DNA from: Amorphochlora amoebiformis
Taxonomy: Eukaryota; Cercozoa; Chlorarachniophyceae
Direction of reading: 5' to 3'
NCBI GenBank assembly: GCA_054601695.1
Contig: BAAHQB010000492.1
Span: forward strand, 1-64,000
DNA: 64,000 nucleotides
Shown: positions 1-64,000 of the stretch, piece after piece
Numbering within the stretch: position 1 is the first letter of the stretch
Layout of the letters: each line of letters opens with the position of its first letter
Notes under the pieces: generated by a model
Database searches by the model: none
The model's input: only the letters and a program-made list of their open reading frames with translations
Told to the model about the DNA's origin: nothing
Made by a program: the position numbers and the translations under genes

Positions 1-71
1 ATTTAAATGTATACATGCATATACACACACACACATATATATATATATAATATGTGTGTATATATATATAT

Positions 72-115
<44 letters not shown>

Positions 116-130
116 ATATATACATATACA

Positions 131-162
<32 letters not shown>

Positions 163-289
163 ATAAATATATGTATACATATATATTATATAAATTATAC
201 TTTTATATAATATACATATACATACACACACATATATATACATATACATACACACACACACATATATATATATATATGTTATATATGTG

Positions 290-344
<55 letters not shown>

Positions 345-353
345 GGAATGCAG

Positions 354-27333
<26,980 letters not shown>

Positions 27334-27519
27334 CATATCCAGATACTTTCCGGGCCGAATACCAGTGGTAGCTGCTAGAGCTTTGCATCAAGCCAGATTA
27401 AGAGCCTCTCATCAAATTATTTGAAAAAAAATTTGGTATTTTCGTGATTTTTTGGGTATACTATGTTGTAGAAATATCTAAAAATATCTAGAGAATATAC
27501 AGTTGTATAATTACATCTA

Positions 27520-27571
<52 letters not shown>

Positions 27572-27885
27572 GCTCGGATATCAAGATATAAACTTCGGAA
27601 GAAAAGATTAAAATTAAGACATCTTTCTTGAATGGGTCTAGAACTACTAGAGCTAGATTAATCAGTAGATTATCTATCAACTAGATCAACCACCAGCAAC
27701 TAGCTAGACTAAAGTCTAGAAAGTAATCTAGGTAATATCTAGTAATATCTGAAATACTACTAATACAACTAGCCTAGTGCGCACGTACTTTCTACTAGTA
27801 GTACTCTAAGCTAGACGGAGTAGTGACTTACACTAGTTCTAGTAAGAGTTGTGATACTGCCTTTTGGCTGATTTAAAAGTTTGTT

Positions 27886-27961
<76 letters not shown>

Positions 27962-29292
27962 ATTGAACTACCGTTGCCATTGAACTTAGTTGAATATCAA
28001 TGACCATGACCTAGATGACTCTTGTCAGTGACTATATCTTCTAGATCATCTAGAGCATAGTATTGCTACGTTACATTTAATGTTGTACAATGTGGCATAC
28101 GTATCAATGGACGTCAACAATACAACAATACGTATACCCCATACGTATACCAAAAAATGTATTCCACATACGTATACATGTATAATCGTATATCAGATGC
28201 GTATCCCAAAGTGTACTAAGTGCGTACGCACATACGCACCTGCACCTATGAACGTGTACCAACATACGAACTGACATAGGTACGACCAGCATAAATACCG
28301 CCAGCGTCCAGACTGTGGTGGACCCTGATGGATCCTTACACGCAGGCCCAGGCCTAACTAGCCTAAATGCATCTTGCGCGACGTACTAGACGTATATGAC
28401 TTTAGTACTACTTTGTTAATAATAAAACGTTATTAGTAACTTATTACTAACTGTGACCTAGGTGACATATATATTCAACTAGATCTAGTAGATGTAAACG
28501 GTGTACATGAGTGTAAGCTCTTGCACAGACTACCACACACTATAGTGAGGCTAATGAAACCATTTTTTAACTAGTTTTAACTTTTAGAACAACCATCTAC
28601 GATCATTGGTCTCTTGACTAGCTAGATACTACCTAAGACTATCCGTCTTTGCAAGTCTGCCAATTTTTTTCGAAGAATTAATTAGTGAACACTATTTCCA
28701 GCATCCTGTCGATTCTCGCGCAGAGACCCCAAAAACACAGAAAAATGAGGCTTTTGCAAAGAAAAGCGACACTCGGAAAAAGTAAACAATTTCAATAATG
28801 CAGCGGAAGCAAAGAAAAGAATCAGAGACGTAAAAAATTGAGAAATATAGAATAAAGAAAGAATACATGGCTTACGACCTAGCCTCTCCCGAAACATGAC
28901 TTGGACAAACCAAGCAGAAAATTACACACGAGACGTTAAGAAAAAACAGACAGCTCAATAACAATTTTTTGACCTAACGCCTGGTGGCCAACAGTTTACC
29001 GCCTAATTAATACAGTCACTGCGCCACCCTCACTTAATGAAATTGAACCCTCCTAACTTGACAACACAAGACGCAGAACAAACCCTTACCAATTGACTTA
29101 ACTTGAGAACCCTTACCAATTGACTTAACTGGAGCACTCTAAGTCCGACAGGTCTTCTGATACAATCCACTTATTCTGCATTTTTTCTAATGTTAATTCT
29201 ACCCTTATATCTTTCCCTCAACTCCATCGAGAGGACATTTCTGGGGAATTTGAGGAAGATACGAAGAGACTGATTATTGTCCTCCCTCTCTG
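27334..29292. other. Intergenic region, CTAG-rich then ACGTAT-rich
   Basis: Unique DNA between the two convergent genes (ABC-F plus, bestrophin minus). 27,590-27,850 and 28,020-28,630 are dense in CTAG (TCTAGA, ACTAGT, GCTAGC). 28,095-28,290 holds degenerate ACGTATAC repeats. A (TA)n-(TG)n tract is at 27,890-27,962. No convincing gene or RNA was seen. Confidence 0.6.
28682..28897 (-). CDS. Low-confidence hydrophobic ORF (71 aa)
   Basis: An ATG-to-TGA frame in the intergenic region between the ABC-F and bestrophin-like genes, with one hydrophobic stretch (FFTSLILFFASAALLKLF). No splice partners, no family resemblance, and A-rich composition on the plus strand may create it by chance. Confidence 0.15.
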   Translation of the reverse strand: MFRERLGRKPCILSLFYISQFFTSLILFFASAALLKLFTFSECRFSLQKPHFSVFLGSLRENRQDAGNSVH

Positions 29293-29574
29293 CTACTCAG
29301 TCGTACGGACAGCGTGCAGGCTTGCCCTCTCTCTTTCCAACGCGCGCTCGGACTCCGTGGCGTCGATTATACTGCGCCAGATGTGACTCGAGACGCCGGG
29401 GGGCGTTCGGTACTCGTTTACGATTTCGAGAGATGGCTCGTATTCTTCGGCCTGAGCGTATATTCATGTGTTTATGAATGTTGAATATTACAATATACAT
29501 ATGTGTATGTATCGTATATTCTGTATAAACATATGTACTCAGCATATTATTTACTTGTATTCGTATACATACAT

Positions 29575-29606
<32 letters not shown>

Positions 29607-29820
29607 GTAATATTATAAATTTACACATGTATGTCACGAACTATCTGTAGGTATCTTCGAACCTCTTCTTTTTCGAGCTTGTTCTTGTAGCACGATAGCG
29701 TCTCTTGAATGTCATGGTGGATTGTGTTGCAAAACACCTACACATACCATGTACGTCATATATACATCAGCATGGGCTTTTACTTGTAGAAAAGATATTA
29801 TATATATAAATATATTTATA

Positions 29821-29856
<36 letters not shown>

Positions 29857-30133
29857 CATATAAATATATATATATATATATATTATATTCCACCCAAACC
29901 TCATCAAAAAAGAAAAGAATCTAACGTACATGAAGAGACAACGACCGACGGAATGGCTCCTCGATCATGAGCCCGATCTCCTGGATTCCGAACATCGCCC
30001 ACACAACCAGCGCTGTCACCGGTACCACCTATAGAAACCAGAGGCGGGAAATTAGAATGCTAGTTTAATTAACTGTACACAGATGAGCTTGAGGGATCGA
30101 AATGAGTGAATGAACACATGTGGTGTGAACATA

Positions 30134-30182
<49 letters not shown>

Positions 30183-30256
30183 GTATGTATGTATGTAAAT
30201 ATTTACTGGTAATTTTACATGTGTCTTTCAAATCAAAGTGTTTTATTTAGCAGAAA

Positions 30257-30300
<44 letters not shown>

Positions 30301-30322
30301 TATATGTGTATATTATATATAC

Positions 30323-30377
<55 letters not shown>

Positions 30378-30412
30378 CATATATATATATATATATCATA
30401 CATGTATAGTAC

Positions 30413-30456
<44 letters not shown>

Positions 30457-30667
30457 GACTGAGCGGCTTAGTTGTATTCGATGAAGTCTTACCGCAAAGC
30501 CAAGTTCATGGACGAGAGCTAAGGGTAGGGTGAGACACCAAAAGGTTAAGAATCTAGACGTGTGACGGGCGTAGTTGAGTGGGACCTAGGTTAATGGGTA
30601 TGTTTATCAAGGTGTACACACAATGTATATATATATATATATTACATTATGTATATATACATATACA

Positions 30668-30714
<47 letters not shown>

Positions 30715-31088
30715 ATGTATGCATGTACATTATACACCTACATATCATTTTGCATTATACACCTACATATCATTTTGCATATGTCTAAATTATATATATA
30801 TATTATATATATATTATATATATATATATATTTATATGTACATATATGTATATCTTCACACTGCACACATTCATGCAAATATTTAGTACCGGTGTTTGAA
30901 CTATTCTCTCACAGCTTCCAATAACGGTAGTCATCACATCGATCATACGCATCATAGCTAGCCGCTCCCTTGACGAGAATCCACCATCGGCGACAGTAGG
31001 AAGAGATTCGGGGATTGCTTGAACCTGAGTGGCAAACACATAATACGTTTCCATACATGTATATGTTTATGTGTACGTATATGTATAC

Positions 31089-31126
<38 letters not shown>

Positions 31127-31235
31127 GTATATATACGTACAATATACCTCCGCAGCGATGAGATTTAGCAAGAACAGCGGGCGGTTTCCGACAGTTGCTG
31201 AATAATACAATATATATTTTTTACATATTTTGTAC

Positions 31236-31276
<41 letters not shown>

Positions 31277-31313
31277 TATAATATGTATATATACATATAT
31301 ATGTATATATGTG

Positions 31314-31382
<69 letters not shown>

Positions 31383-31404
31383 CATCTATATATGTGTATA
31401 TATG

Positions 31405-31442
<38 letters not shown>

Positions 31443-31782
31443 GCATGTTTATATATATTATATATATATATTTATAATTAAACAATAACATGCATCTAGC
31501 ACACTGAAACACCTAAAGCCTGAATGTCCCTCTCCTCAAGCAGGTACTTCTCCACATACTCTGTCTCCTCTGCACGTTCGTGCGTGAGATGCTGTTTGAG
31601 TACCAGGGCGAACGCGGTGAGAAGGCGCCTGCAATTGCAGTCAGATTTCAGAAAAAATCCTTTGAGTGTCACTCTCACCAATTTTCACCTCTCTTAATCG
31701 CTCTCTCTCTCTCTAAATTTCTGTATATATGAGACGGAGAGGATAGAAGTGATAATATCTATATATATATATATATGTATAG

Positions 31783-31832
<50 letters not shown>

Positions 31833-32221
31833 AAATATGTGTGTACGTTTATATGTGTGTATATGTTACATACAACTTACATATATATCCTAATATACTA
31901 GACACATGTGTATATGTATAGTATAAATGCGCAGTATTTCCACCCGATTCTGTACGCACGGGCTGGGCCTGCGTGAGGTGCGTAAAGGGTAGCGTAACGA
32001 ATGAGACAGCGAGATTGATCAGTCAGCTTCTCCCAGAGCTGGCATCCTTCCCAGAACCTAAATATATATACATGTATAAAAATTTATATGAAAAGCTATT
32101 TTAGTATTGGAAATATACAATAAAAATATGTATACATTTACATACATCAATAATATTATATAAGCATACATGTTTTTGTATATATATATATACATATATA
32201 TATATACACATATATGTATGT

Positions 32222-32267
<46 letters not shown>

Positions 32268-33063
32268 ACACATATAAACGTGCAGAGTGTAAGAACCTGT
32301 TGTACGCAGCGTTGGTGCGGAAAACCAGCAGCAGGCCAAGTGCCGGAGTGACAAGGGTCGGGGAGGCGAAGTGAGGTAGGGCAAAGATGAACTTGTGGAA
32401 AAGAGCAAGAGAGAAGGCCCAGATCGCATGTGACTGAATATTAATATATTTATAATTTTTTGCTACATGAATACATGCATGCGTTACACATATAATACGA
32501 TATAATATTACTAAAGGAGCGGGAGCAGCGTATGTATGATGTTCAAACGTTTATACATAGGTATTCATATTATATTCTGTTGGCAAAAATTACCGATACG
32601 ATGCCCTTGATACGACTTAGTGTAGTAGAGCGTGGCATCTCCCTAAGAACGTTAACATTAAGGTGTTAATGGACAAAAATACAAGATAGAGACAGAAAGG
32701 CAAGCTGGCGTGACGAAAGAAACAATTTTCGATCTGTCTCTATTTTTAGCGGGTAGATTATGGCAGAGTTCTTGGGATTACCGGAGGATGTGGAGCCAGT
32801 CTTTCGACACGTAGCGGTGGGCCTGAGGCATAATTTCTTTAGTGGCGATATGTATAATATATATATATATATATATATATATTATACATGTACATACATG
32901 CATACATACAAACCTGTGGAATGGCCAGGGCCTCTCCACTTTTGCCCTTGCGCATACAAACCGTCTCGCTCGACGCCTCCCGCCCGGGCTTTAAGGCCTC
33001 CACAAACATGGGTAGATCCTCGTTTCCTTCTCCAAACGGCACATAACTACTACCTGGGTTCAT
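29293..33063 (-). CDS. Bestrophin / UPF0187-like anion channel
   Basis: A membrane anion channel of the bestrophin/RFP-TM (UPF0187, YneE) type. Twelve minus-strand exons, all in phase and totalling 1206 nt (401 aa): 32914-33063, 32782-32822, 32594-32642, 32297-32433, 31956-32057, 31513-31628, 31148-31197, 30890-31024, 30493-30585, 29930-30028, 29663-29737, 29293-29451. Family marks in order: [10 protein letters not shown] and LSRIKGIV near the N-terminus, the hydrophobic stretch ending [14 protein letters not shown] (the R-TN-Y-R-WEG signature), [13 protein letters not shown], the [12 protein letters not shown] helix, IGLMIEEPF (the E-PFG region), and a charged cytosolic tail. The start could be the ATG at 33063 or 33084. 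A further upstream exon (33,080-33,310 minus) that joins in phase could extend the N-terminus. Introns are 91-464 nt with modest TA content. Confidence 0.88.
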
Positions 33064-33079
33064 AAATGGCCCTTTTCTT

Positions 33080-33540
33080 AGCAATCAGCATCGGATGAGA
33101 AACTGTCGCAAACCTTCTGACTTCGTTGAGGCTTGTAAGCGTAAAGGCGACGAATGAATGAGGGGAGAGATGGGATCGATGCTGGGTTGAGTCCGGGTGT
33201 GGAGAGATCGTTGGGAGAAGAACGAGGGATGTAGAGCACGCAATTGTCGACGGGGCAGAGTACCCACGCCGGAGCCAAACGACTGAATCAAGAGTGCGAC
33301 AGTGGAGGGGTGAATACGATACTTTTACACATGACAGAAGGCTATAAGTACTTATTATAAACAAAACAATTGTGAACCTTGAGAGGGGCGTCCACTTTGG
33401 ACCAACGGGAACCCCGGTAGACGGAGCTAACCGATATATCACTTCGAGAGCGCGAATGTGATTTCATTGGCGCTGTCGACGTCAATCGTCCTAAAATACA
33501 TGTCTCAAATCCAAGTACACAAGCATTATCCCTCACAGTA
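33080..33540 (-). other. Possible 5' exons upstream of the bestrophin-like gene
   Basis: Unique DNA in which the minus strand stays open in several frames. The frame ending LTSLNEVRR reaches a GTTTGC donor at 33116 and could join in phase to the bestrophin frame through an AAG acceptor just before the AAAGGGCC at 33,075. Further up, KSHSRSRSDISVSSVYRGSR is basic and serine-rich, like a targeting or disordered N-terminus. It may extend the bestrophin gene or belong to another gene. Confidence 0.3.
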
Positions 33541-33744
33541 GCAAAAGAGGAATAGAAATGGACTGAGCGAGAAGTCTAGACTACCGCTTTTGTTCCTTCC
33601 GGTACAGTCAGATATCTAAGGGACTGGCTGATGACTAATGATCAGCCAGTGAAAAACCTCCACCTATGTTATAGCTCATATACCTGATGCAGCGTTCGCG
33701 GTGACGACAACAGCCAACGATATAAATAGTAGGCAAGCTACTGC

Positions 33745-33981
33745 TTGTCTTCTTCTCTTTATTTTCCGCCTACGTGTCGCGTCGTCACTTCCGAAACCCA
33801 CTCGCGCATCCGATCCCCAGTCCAATGTATATCGTTTATCCATTATATGTCTCGTAATGAAGATCTATCGACGGTTGGTGCGATCAGAGGAGGTCGTGTC
33901 CTGATCCCTTTTGCTACGAAACCCAACGGATGTAGCCTTTTTGCTCAACGACGAGCAGCCCTCCCTAAATCGAAACCCTAG
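33745..33981 (+). CDS. Possible small plus-strand ORF (78 aa)
   Basis: An ATG-to-TAG frame lies in unique, non-repetitive DNA upstream of the 34271 terminal exon on the same strand. Its C-terminal half (SRNEDLSTVGAIRGGRVLIP) has ordinary coding composition. It could be a 5' exon of that gene or a chance ORF. No domain is recognised. Confidence 0.25.
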   Translation: MSSSLYFPPTCRVVTSETHSRIRSPVQCISFIHYMSRNEDLSTVGAIRGGRVLIPFATKPNGCSLFAQRRAALPKSKP

Positions 33982-34270
33982 GACATCGGGTTCCCTGGAA
34001 GACCCTTGCGTTATTCCATAAGTGATATGTAGGATATTCAAAGTTAGATATCTGATCAGAGAAATATCTCCTAGTGTATATGTAAGATATTACACAATAG
34101 ATATGATGTTGAAAGACGAACTTTTAATTAATAATAATATATTTATCGTAAATATTCAAGAACAATTTTTTGCCAATTTCGCCTAATATAATTTGACGCT
34201 GACCGGCCGGATTCCCCAATGGCCGACACGAGCATCGACCCGTAACCACCTCGCGCTTCCCGCTTCCCAG

Positions 34271-34437
34271 GTGATGGGTGTGATCACTTACCCGACTGCC
34301 TCCAGTCGTATTTAGGAAAGGTTATTCGATCTCAGTCGTTGTTGGATCGATGGGAGTTGTGTATGCGGAGGGCCAGACTGAATATTGAATCTGCCGAAGA
34401 AAATCTCCGTGTGTTTCCGATGGGAATGGAGGTGTGA
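34271..34437 (+). CDS. Terminal exon of an unrecognised plus-strand gene
   Basis: After the acceptor CTTCCCAG there is an open frame of 54 codons to TGA: DGCDHLPDCLQSYLGKVIRS, then LLDRWELCMRRARLNIESAE, ending FPMGMEV. It lacks an early Met, so only exon-aware reading finds it. Composition is normal coding, with amphipathic helices (RRARLNIESAEENL). An ATG-led segment just upstream (MADTSID, 34,222-34,242) ends at a possible donor 29 nt before this acceptor, but the phases do not fit. Family unknown. Confidence 0.5.
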
Positions 34438-35671
<1,234 letters not shown>

Positions 35672-36860
35672 TCACAATAGATGTGCCAGCGAGTAACCTA
35701 CGACTATCACAATAGCAACGTTCATCATCTCTTTCTTCCGATTGACGAAGTTTAGGAAGAGAGAGAGTCCTGCCAACGGCATCTGCACATTATACAGGAG
35801 GACTGGTAAAGCCGCGAGAGTACAAGCAAACATAAGGAGCTGCTGCATAGCTAGCATGTGTCTTTGGGATAGCTTCTTTCTCTTGACCAGAGTCTGTAGA
35901 TAGAACTCCATGACGTACGCCAGGTTGAGACCAGCCCAATACCACTGTCCAAGTTATAACAATGTTAGTTTAGAGGGATTTTGGCATGCTGGGCGAGCTA
36001 CCTTGAAGTATTGCTTTCGGGCTAGACCTTCTGCCCCACCCAGTGCGACGCTAATGTTGAGGCCGTGTAGGAGACAGTGCTTGTAGAATATGTACTGGTA
36101 CTTCTTTAACCTATAAAGAATAGCAATCAAGTCCCATTCGCCATGCTTAAAGTTGTCGCTGAATTTATTGACGGGGAAGTAGCTTCTGATGAGCCACGGG
36201 GAGGTCGCGAGGATTGCTAGGACGAGGCGGGAGACGAGCGACAGAGGAGGCGACCATGTGGTTGCGATGTGTAGAAAAAGTATTTGGACAAGGTTTAGGG
36301 CCTATGATTATGATATGGAATTTTCAAGGATCTAAGAGATGAATGTGGGAAAACAGGGGTGTCGAGGGGGCTTGGAACTCGTTTTGACACCTGGTAGAAT
36401 GAGTGTTCTATCATCTCACTGAATGTGACGGTGCTATCGTGTTCTAGTGTTCCACTAGCCCTGTTACGCACACGCTTATGTGCTGGAAAGCCATATGCAG
36501 CAGTGAGGGTTAGCATGATTCCCAGGACACCCAAAACGACGTCAAACGCGATTCGCGGCTGAAATACATGTAAGTTAGACTCCAAGGCAAACAGCAGTAC
36601 GTCAAAATTACGAGGGAGAATCTTACCATGTACCCTATACGTATATCAATGAATCCGAAGGTGATCCAGGAGAGGTACAGGAACCCGAATACGCGATGCC
36701 CTCGCGCATATTTGGGCAAGAATAGTACGTACGCCCGCATGGTTAGCACAAATAGATCCGCGAAGAAAATGAAGAACCCCACTATTAATACAGCTGATAT
36801 CGTTCGCCAGAAGGGAACCCCACCGCTTGGTAGCTCCAGCAGAGGCATGATGAACGACAC
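35672..36860 (-). CDS. Polytopic membrane protein of unknown function
   Basis: Four minus-strand exons, all phase 0: 36627-36860, 36391-36558, 36002-36301 and 35672-35944, giving 324 aa and a TCA-complement (TGA) stop. I see about seven hydrophobic segments, for example ISAVLIVGFFIFFADLFVL, VVLGVLGIMLTLTAAYGF, a segment around LVQILFLHIATTW, LVLAILATSPWLI, NISVALGG, MFACTLAALPVLLY and VAIVIVVGYSLAHLL. A charged, aromatic motif (LKKYQYIFYKHCLLHGLN) sits between them. Introns are only 57-89 nt with no TA inflation, unlike the neighbouring genes. The protein looks conserved-type, but I do not recognise the family. The ATG could be at 36860 or the internal one at 36848. An acceptor just upstream leaves room for another 5' exon. 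Confidence 0.72.
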
Positions 36861-37140
36861 GTCGTCAGGCAGCCATTGCTGTCACGGACAATTGTCACGG
36901 ACCGTCACGAGTCACATGTGTCAAAGGAGAGAATGTAGGGGAGTGTACTAGAAGTGTCACGAAAGTTCACGCCCTTCGGCGATGGAAAAATTGCGGTATG
37001 CCTCCGGCGGTGTCGAGCGGAAGGTGAAGACCCCTATCCACAAGGCGCTGCCACCCCAGGTGGGAGATATCAGAAAATACTTGTCTGTCAGTCCTTTGGC
37101 TTTTGGCTCGAAATGGTGACTTGTTTGAGAGAAAACCGAG

Positions 37141-52980
<15,840 letters not shown>

Positions 52981-53460
52981 CTCTGCTAGCCTAGCAGTTT
53001 ACTAGTTTAGTACTAATGGTAGCAAAACACTTCGGATTTCAACATCATGATCATGGTCTTTGGAATTCGATCAATGAATCTTTAACCTGGTTAACTTAAC
53101 TAGTTAAAGAGTCTAATAATTCTCTAGATTATCTAGCGTCTAGAGCGTCCGGTAAATCCATTCCACAAGTAGAAAGCCTCATATCACATATCATAGTTAG
53201 ATACTAGAGATAGTCTAGATACTAGAGATAGTATTTCGGCACAGACTAGACAGAGTCAAATAGTCTCTAGAGTCGATCCTATTGTCCAGATAATCTAGAT
53301 AATAGAGGTAGTCTGTCACTACTAGCAGTCTAGTATGCTGCACTAAGTCTAGTAAGTACTGGCCCAGTCTGTACACAAGATCTCAGTATAACGCGATCGA
53401 TCGCAAAAAAGTTTTAATGGACCCGACGATTTGGTCATGACCGTGAATATTATGTAGCAA
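52981..53460. other. CTAG-rich 3' flank of the F-box gene
   Basis: Dense CTAG, TCTAGA and ACTAG motifs with small direct repeats (GATACTAGAGATAGTCTAGA at 53200 and 53219). Similar in style to the 3' flank of the ABC-F gene but not a sequence copy by eye. No ORF of note. Confidence 0.6.
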
Positions 53461-53465
53461 TACGC

Positions 53466-53674
53466 AGTATATATATATATCACGTAGGTCCGTGTGCTGG
53501 ATTTATCGTGACTAGAGAATCCGGTTTCGTTTTCTCTTCGGACTTTCTAGGACCCATTTTTTCAGCTGCGGGGTCTGTGGTTCTCGTGATTCTCATATCT
53601 ATATGGGGATCCGTATGGGGATTTGTTTTCGCTGGTGGTAGCTGGAGAGGAAAATATGTGGGTTTCGGAATTTA
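53466..53674 (+). CDS. Possible terminal exon encoding a membrane segment
   Basis: An open frame without a Met ends in TAG at about 53,674: CAGFIVTRESGFVFSSDFLG, then a strongly hydrophobic run SVVLVILISIWGSVWGFVFA, then GGSWRGKYVGFGI. A CGTAG acceptor sits at 53,487. The DNA is unique between two TA-rich genes. No upstream exon was found, and the opposite strand is also open here, so this is only a candidate. Confidence 0.3.
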
Positions 53675-53804
53675 GTAAATATGTACATTCACATATTTTT
53701 TAAATTTTTTTTGTGTATATACATTTACATATATATATTTCTATTTATATACACATGTACACATATGTATGTATATATATATATATTATATAATATATAT
53801 TATA

Positions 53805-53843
<39 letters not shown>

Positions 53844-53900
53844 AATATGTCAGTGCACACACACACGTGTTTAATTATCCCTTTCTAAATTATGAGAACA

Positions 53901-62520
<8,620 letters not shown>

Positions 62521-62529
62521 GGCAGTTTA

Positions 62530-63024
62530 ATGAATGTGGACGTCCTCAAATTGACCGTGATTATTTACGTGTGCCCTAATATACCTGCTTTGATTGACAG
62601 CGTTTTCGAGGAAAACGGGAAACTAACGTACCACAATAGACACAGAAAAATATTCAATGAGAAGGACTTTCCGTGCATTTATATAGAATCGGATACCAGC
62701 AACCTCCACGTCTTGTCGAACACCTTCTTCACGTCACCCTCCTGCAGCCTGGAAATTAGAGACCATCACGACTGTGTCGTCAACATCGTCGCACAAAAAC
62801 CGACGTACTTAAAGTTTTTCTCCGTATTTTCTGAGCCTCTCTTCCGGAATCTCTTGATATCGTTGCTGTCGCATGTGAAAGTTGGAGACTTTCTTCTCGA
62901 GGCCTGGGGCGAAATAATTTTGGCGTTGGCCTTGATATCGGTCATCTGGGCGCATGGTGTCAGGGGGAAGGCTTTGGTCGCTGATTTGCTGCTGCCAACC
63001 GCGGAAGCAAAATTGCTCATTTGA
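62530..63024 (+). CDS. Uncharacterised protein with a C-terminal hydrophobic segment (164 aa)
   Basis: An uninterrupted ATG-to-TGA frame in unique DNA, lying divergent from the MFS transporter's first visible exon. It begins hydrophobic (LKLTVIIYVC), continues with a charged beta-rich middle (HRKIFNEKDFPCIYIESD, CSLEIRDHHDCVVNIVAQ), and has a clear membrane-type segment near residue 130 (EIILALALISVIWAHGV). The antisense frame is also open but lacks any such organisation. A spliced form starting at the acceptor near 62,600 is possible. Family not recognised. Confidence 0.5.
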   Translation: MNVDVLKLTVIIYVCPNIPALIDSVFEENGKLTYHNRHRKIFNEKDFPCIYIESDTSNLHVLSNTFFTSPSCSLEIRDHHDCVVNIVAQKPTYLKFFSVFSEPLFRNLLISLLSHVKVGDFLLEAWGEIILALALISVIWAHGVRGKALVADLLLPTAEAKLLI

Positions 63025-63355
63025 CACACTCAGGCCCTTGTGCTTCGGGTGCGTCCGTGGAGGGAAGGAGATGAAACAGACACGTCGCCCAAGTCAAATC
63101 ACCTCGGATGAAGGCGGCCACACTAGCCAGTACTCTGTGACTTGCTAGGGTGACAGATAGACGCTTTCAAACACATTTAATACCACCTTAAAATCTCCTT
63201 AAGATATTGGATATTAATACTTATGAATATTGGATATCTAATTGAAAGCAATATCCGACATATCATTCTCTGTAATATACATTAAAAAATAAAAATAATT
63301 CGGCCCGGACTGACAAATTCAAATTGGCCCCAAAGGTTAGTCATGGTCGCAACAC

Positions 63356-63980
<625 letters not shown>

Positions 63981-64000
63981 CTATATATATATATATATAT

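Noticed and set aside
29277-29477. Plus-strand 66-aa ORF opposite the bestrophin last exon
   Set aside because: Antisense shadow of exon 29293-29451, which fits the phase chain and stop.

Overview
This is nuclear DNA from an intron-rich eukaryotic microbe (protist or alga). The proteins are eukaryotic types, exons are short (about 20-300 nt), introns are GT-AG, and telomere-type repeats are CCCTAA/TTAGGG. I cannot fix the lineage from the sequence. Much of the window is simple sequence: (TA)n almost everywhere, plus CT, GA, TACA, poly-T and telomeric repeats. Almost every long open frame in it is a Tyr-Ile or Leu-Ser artefact. The real genes are chains of small exons that I joined by hand, asking that splice sites and codon phase agree from exon to exon.

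Layout: (1) 354-27,333, plus strand, the 3' part of an ABC-F family twin-ATPase gene (about 34 exons seen, 5' end outside the window). Its introns are TA microsatellite, telomeric repeat and CT tracts. (2) 27,334-29,292, a unique intergenic stretch rich in CTAG. (3) 29,293-33,063, minus strand, a complete bestrophin/UPF0187-like anion channel gene (12 exons, 401 aa). (4) 34,271-34,437, plus strand, a terminal exon of an unrecognised gene. (5) 35,672-36,860, minus strand, a compact four-exon polytopic membrane protein (324 aa). (6) 37,141-52,980, plus strand, a 20-exon gene for an F-box protein with a discoidin/At4g00755-like beta domain and a helical-repeat C-terminus (552 aa, all phases consistent). 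(7) 52,981-53,900, a second CTAG-rich flank. (8) 53,901-62,520, minus strand, a major facilitator superfamily (MFS) transporter of at least 18 exons. (9) 62,530-63,024 and 63,356 to the window end, two plus-strand genes of unknown function.

The genes look like ordinary housekeeping and membrane genes with no shared pathway. The remarkable part is how the introns are built. Many TA introns carry serial truncated copies ('echoes') of the neighbouring exon edge with its splice site. Echoes of an exon end plus donor nearly always lie downstream of the exon; echoes of acceptor plus exon start lie upstream. Other introns are made of telomeric repeat right up to the splice sites and carry a recurring ~60-nt hairpin element, about 16 copies in this window. 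Compact introns of 45-110 nt coexist with these inflated ones.
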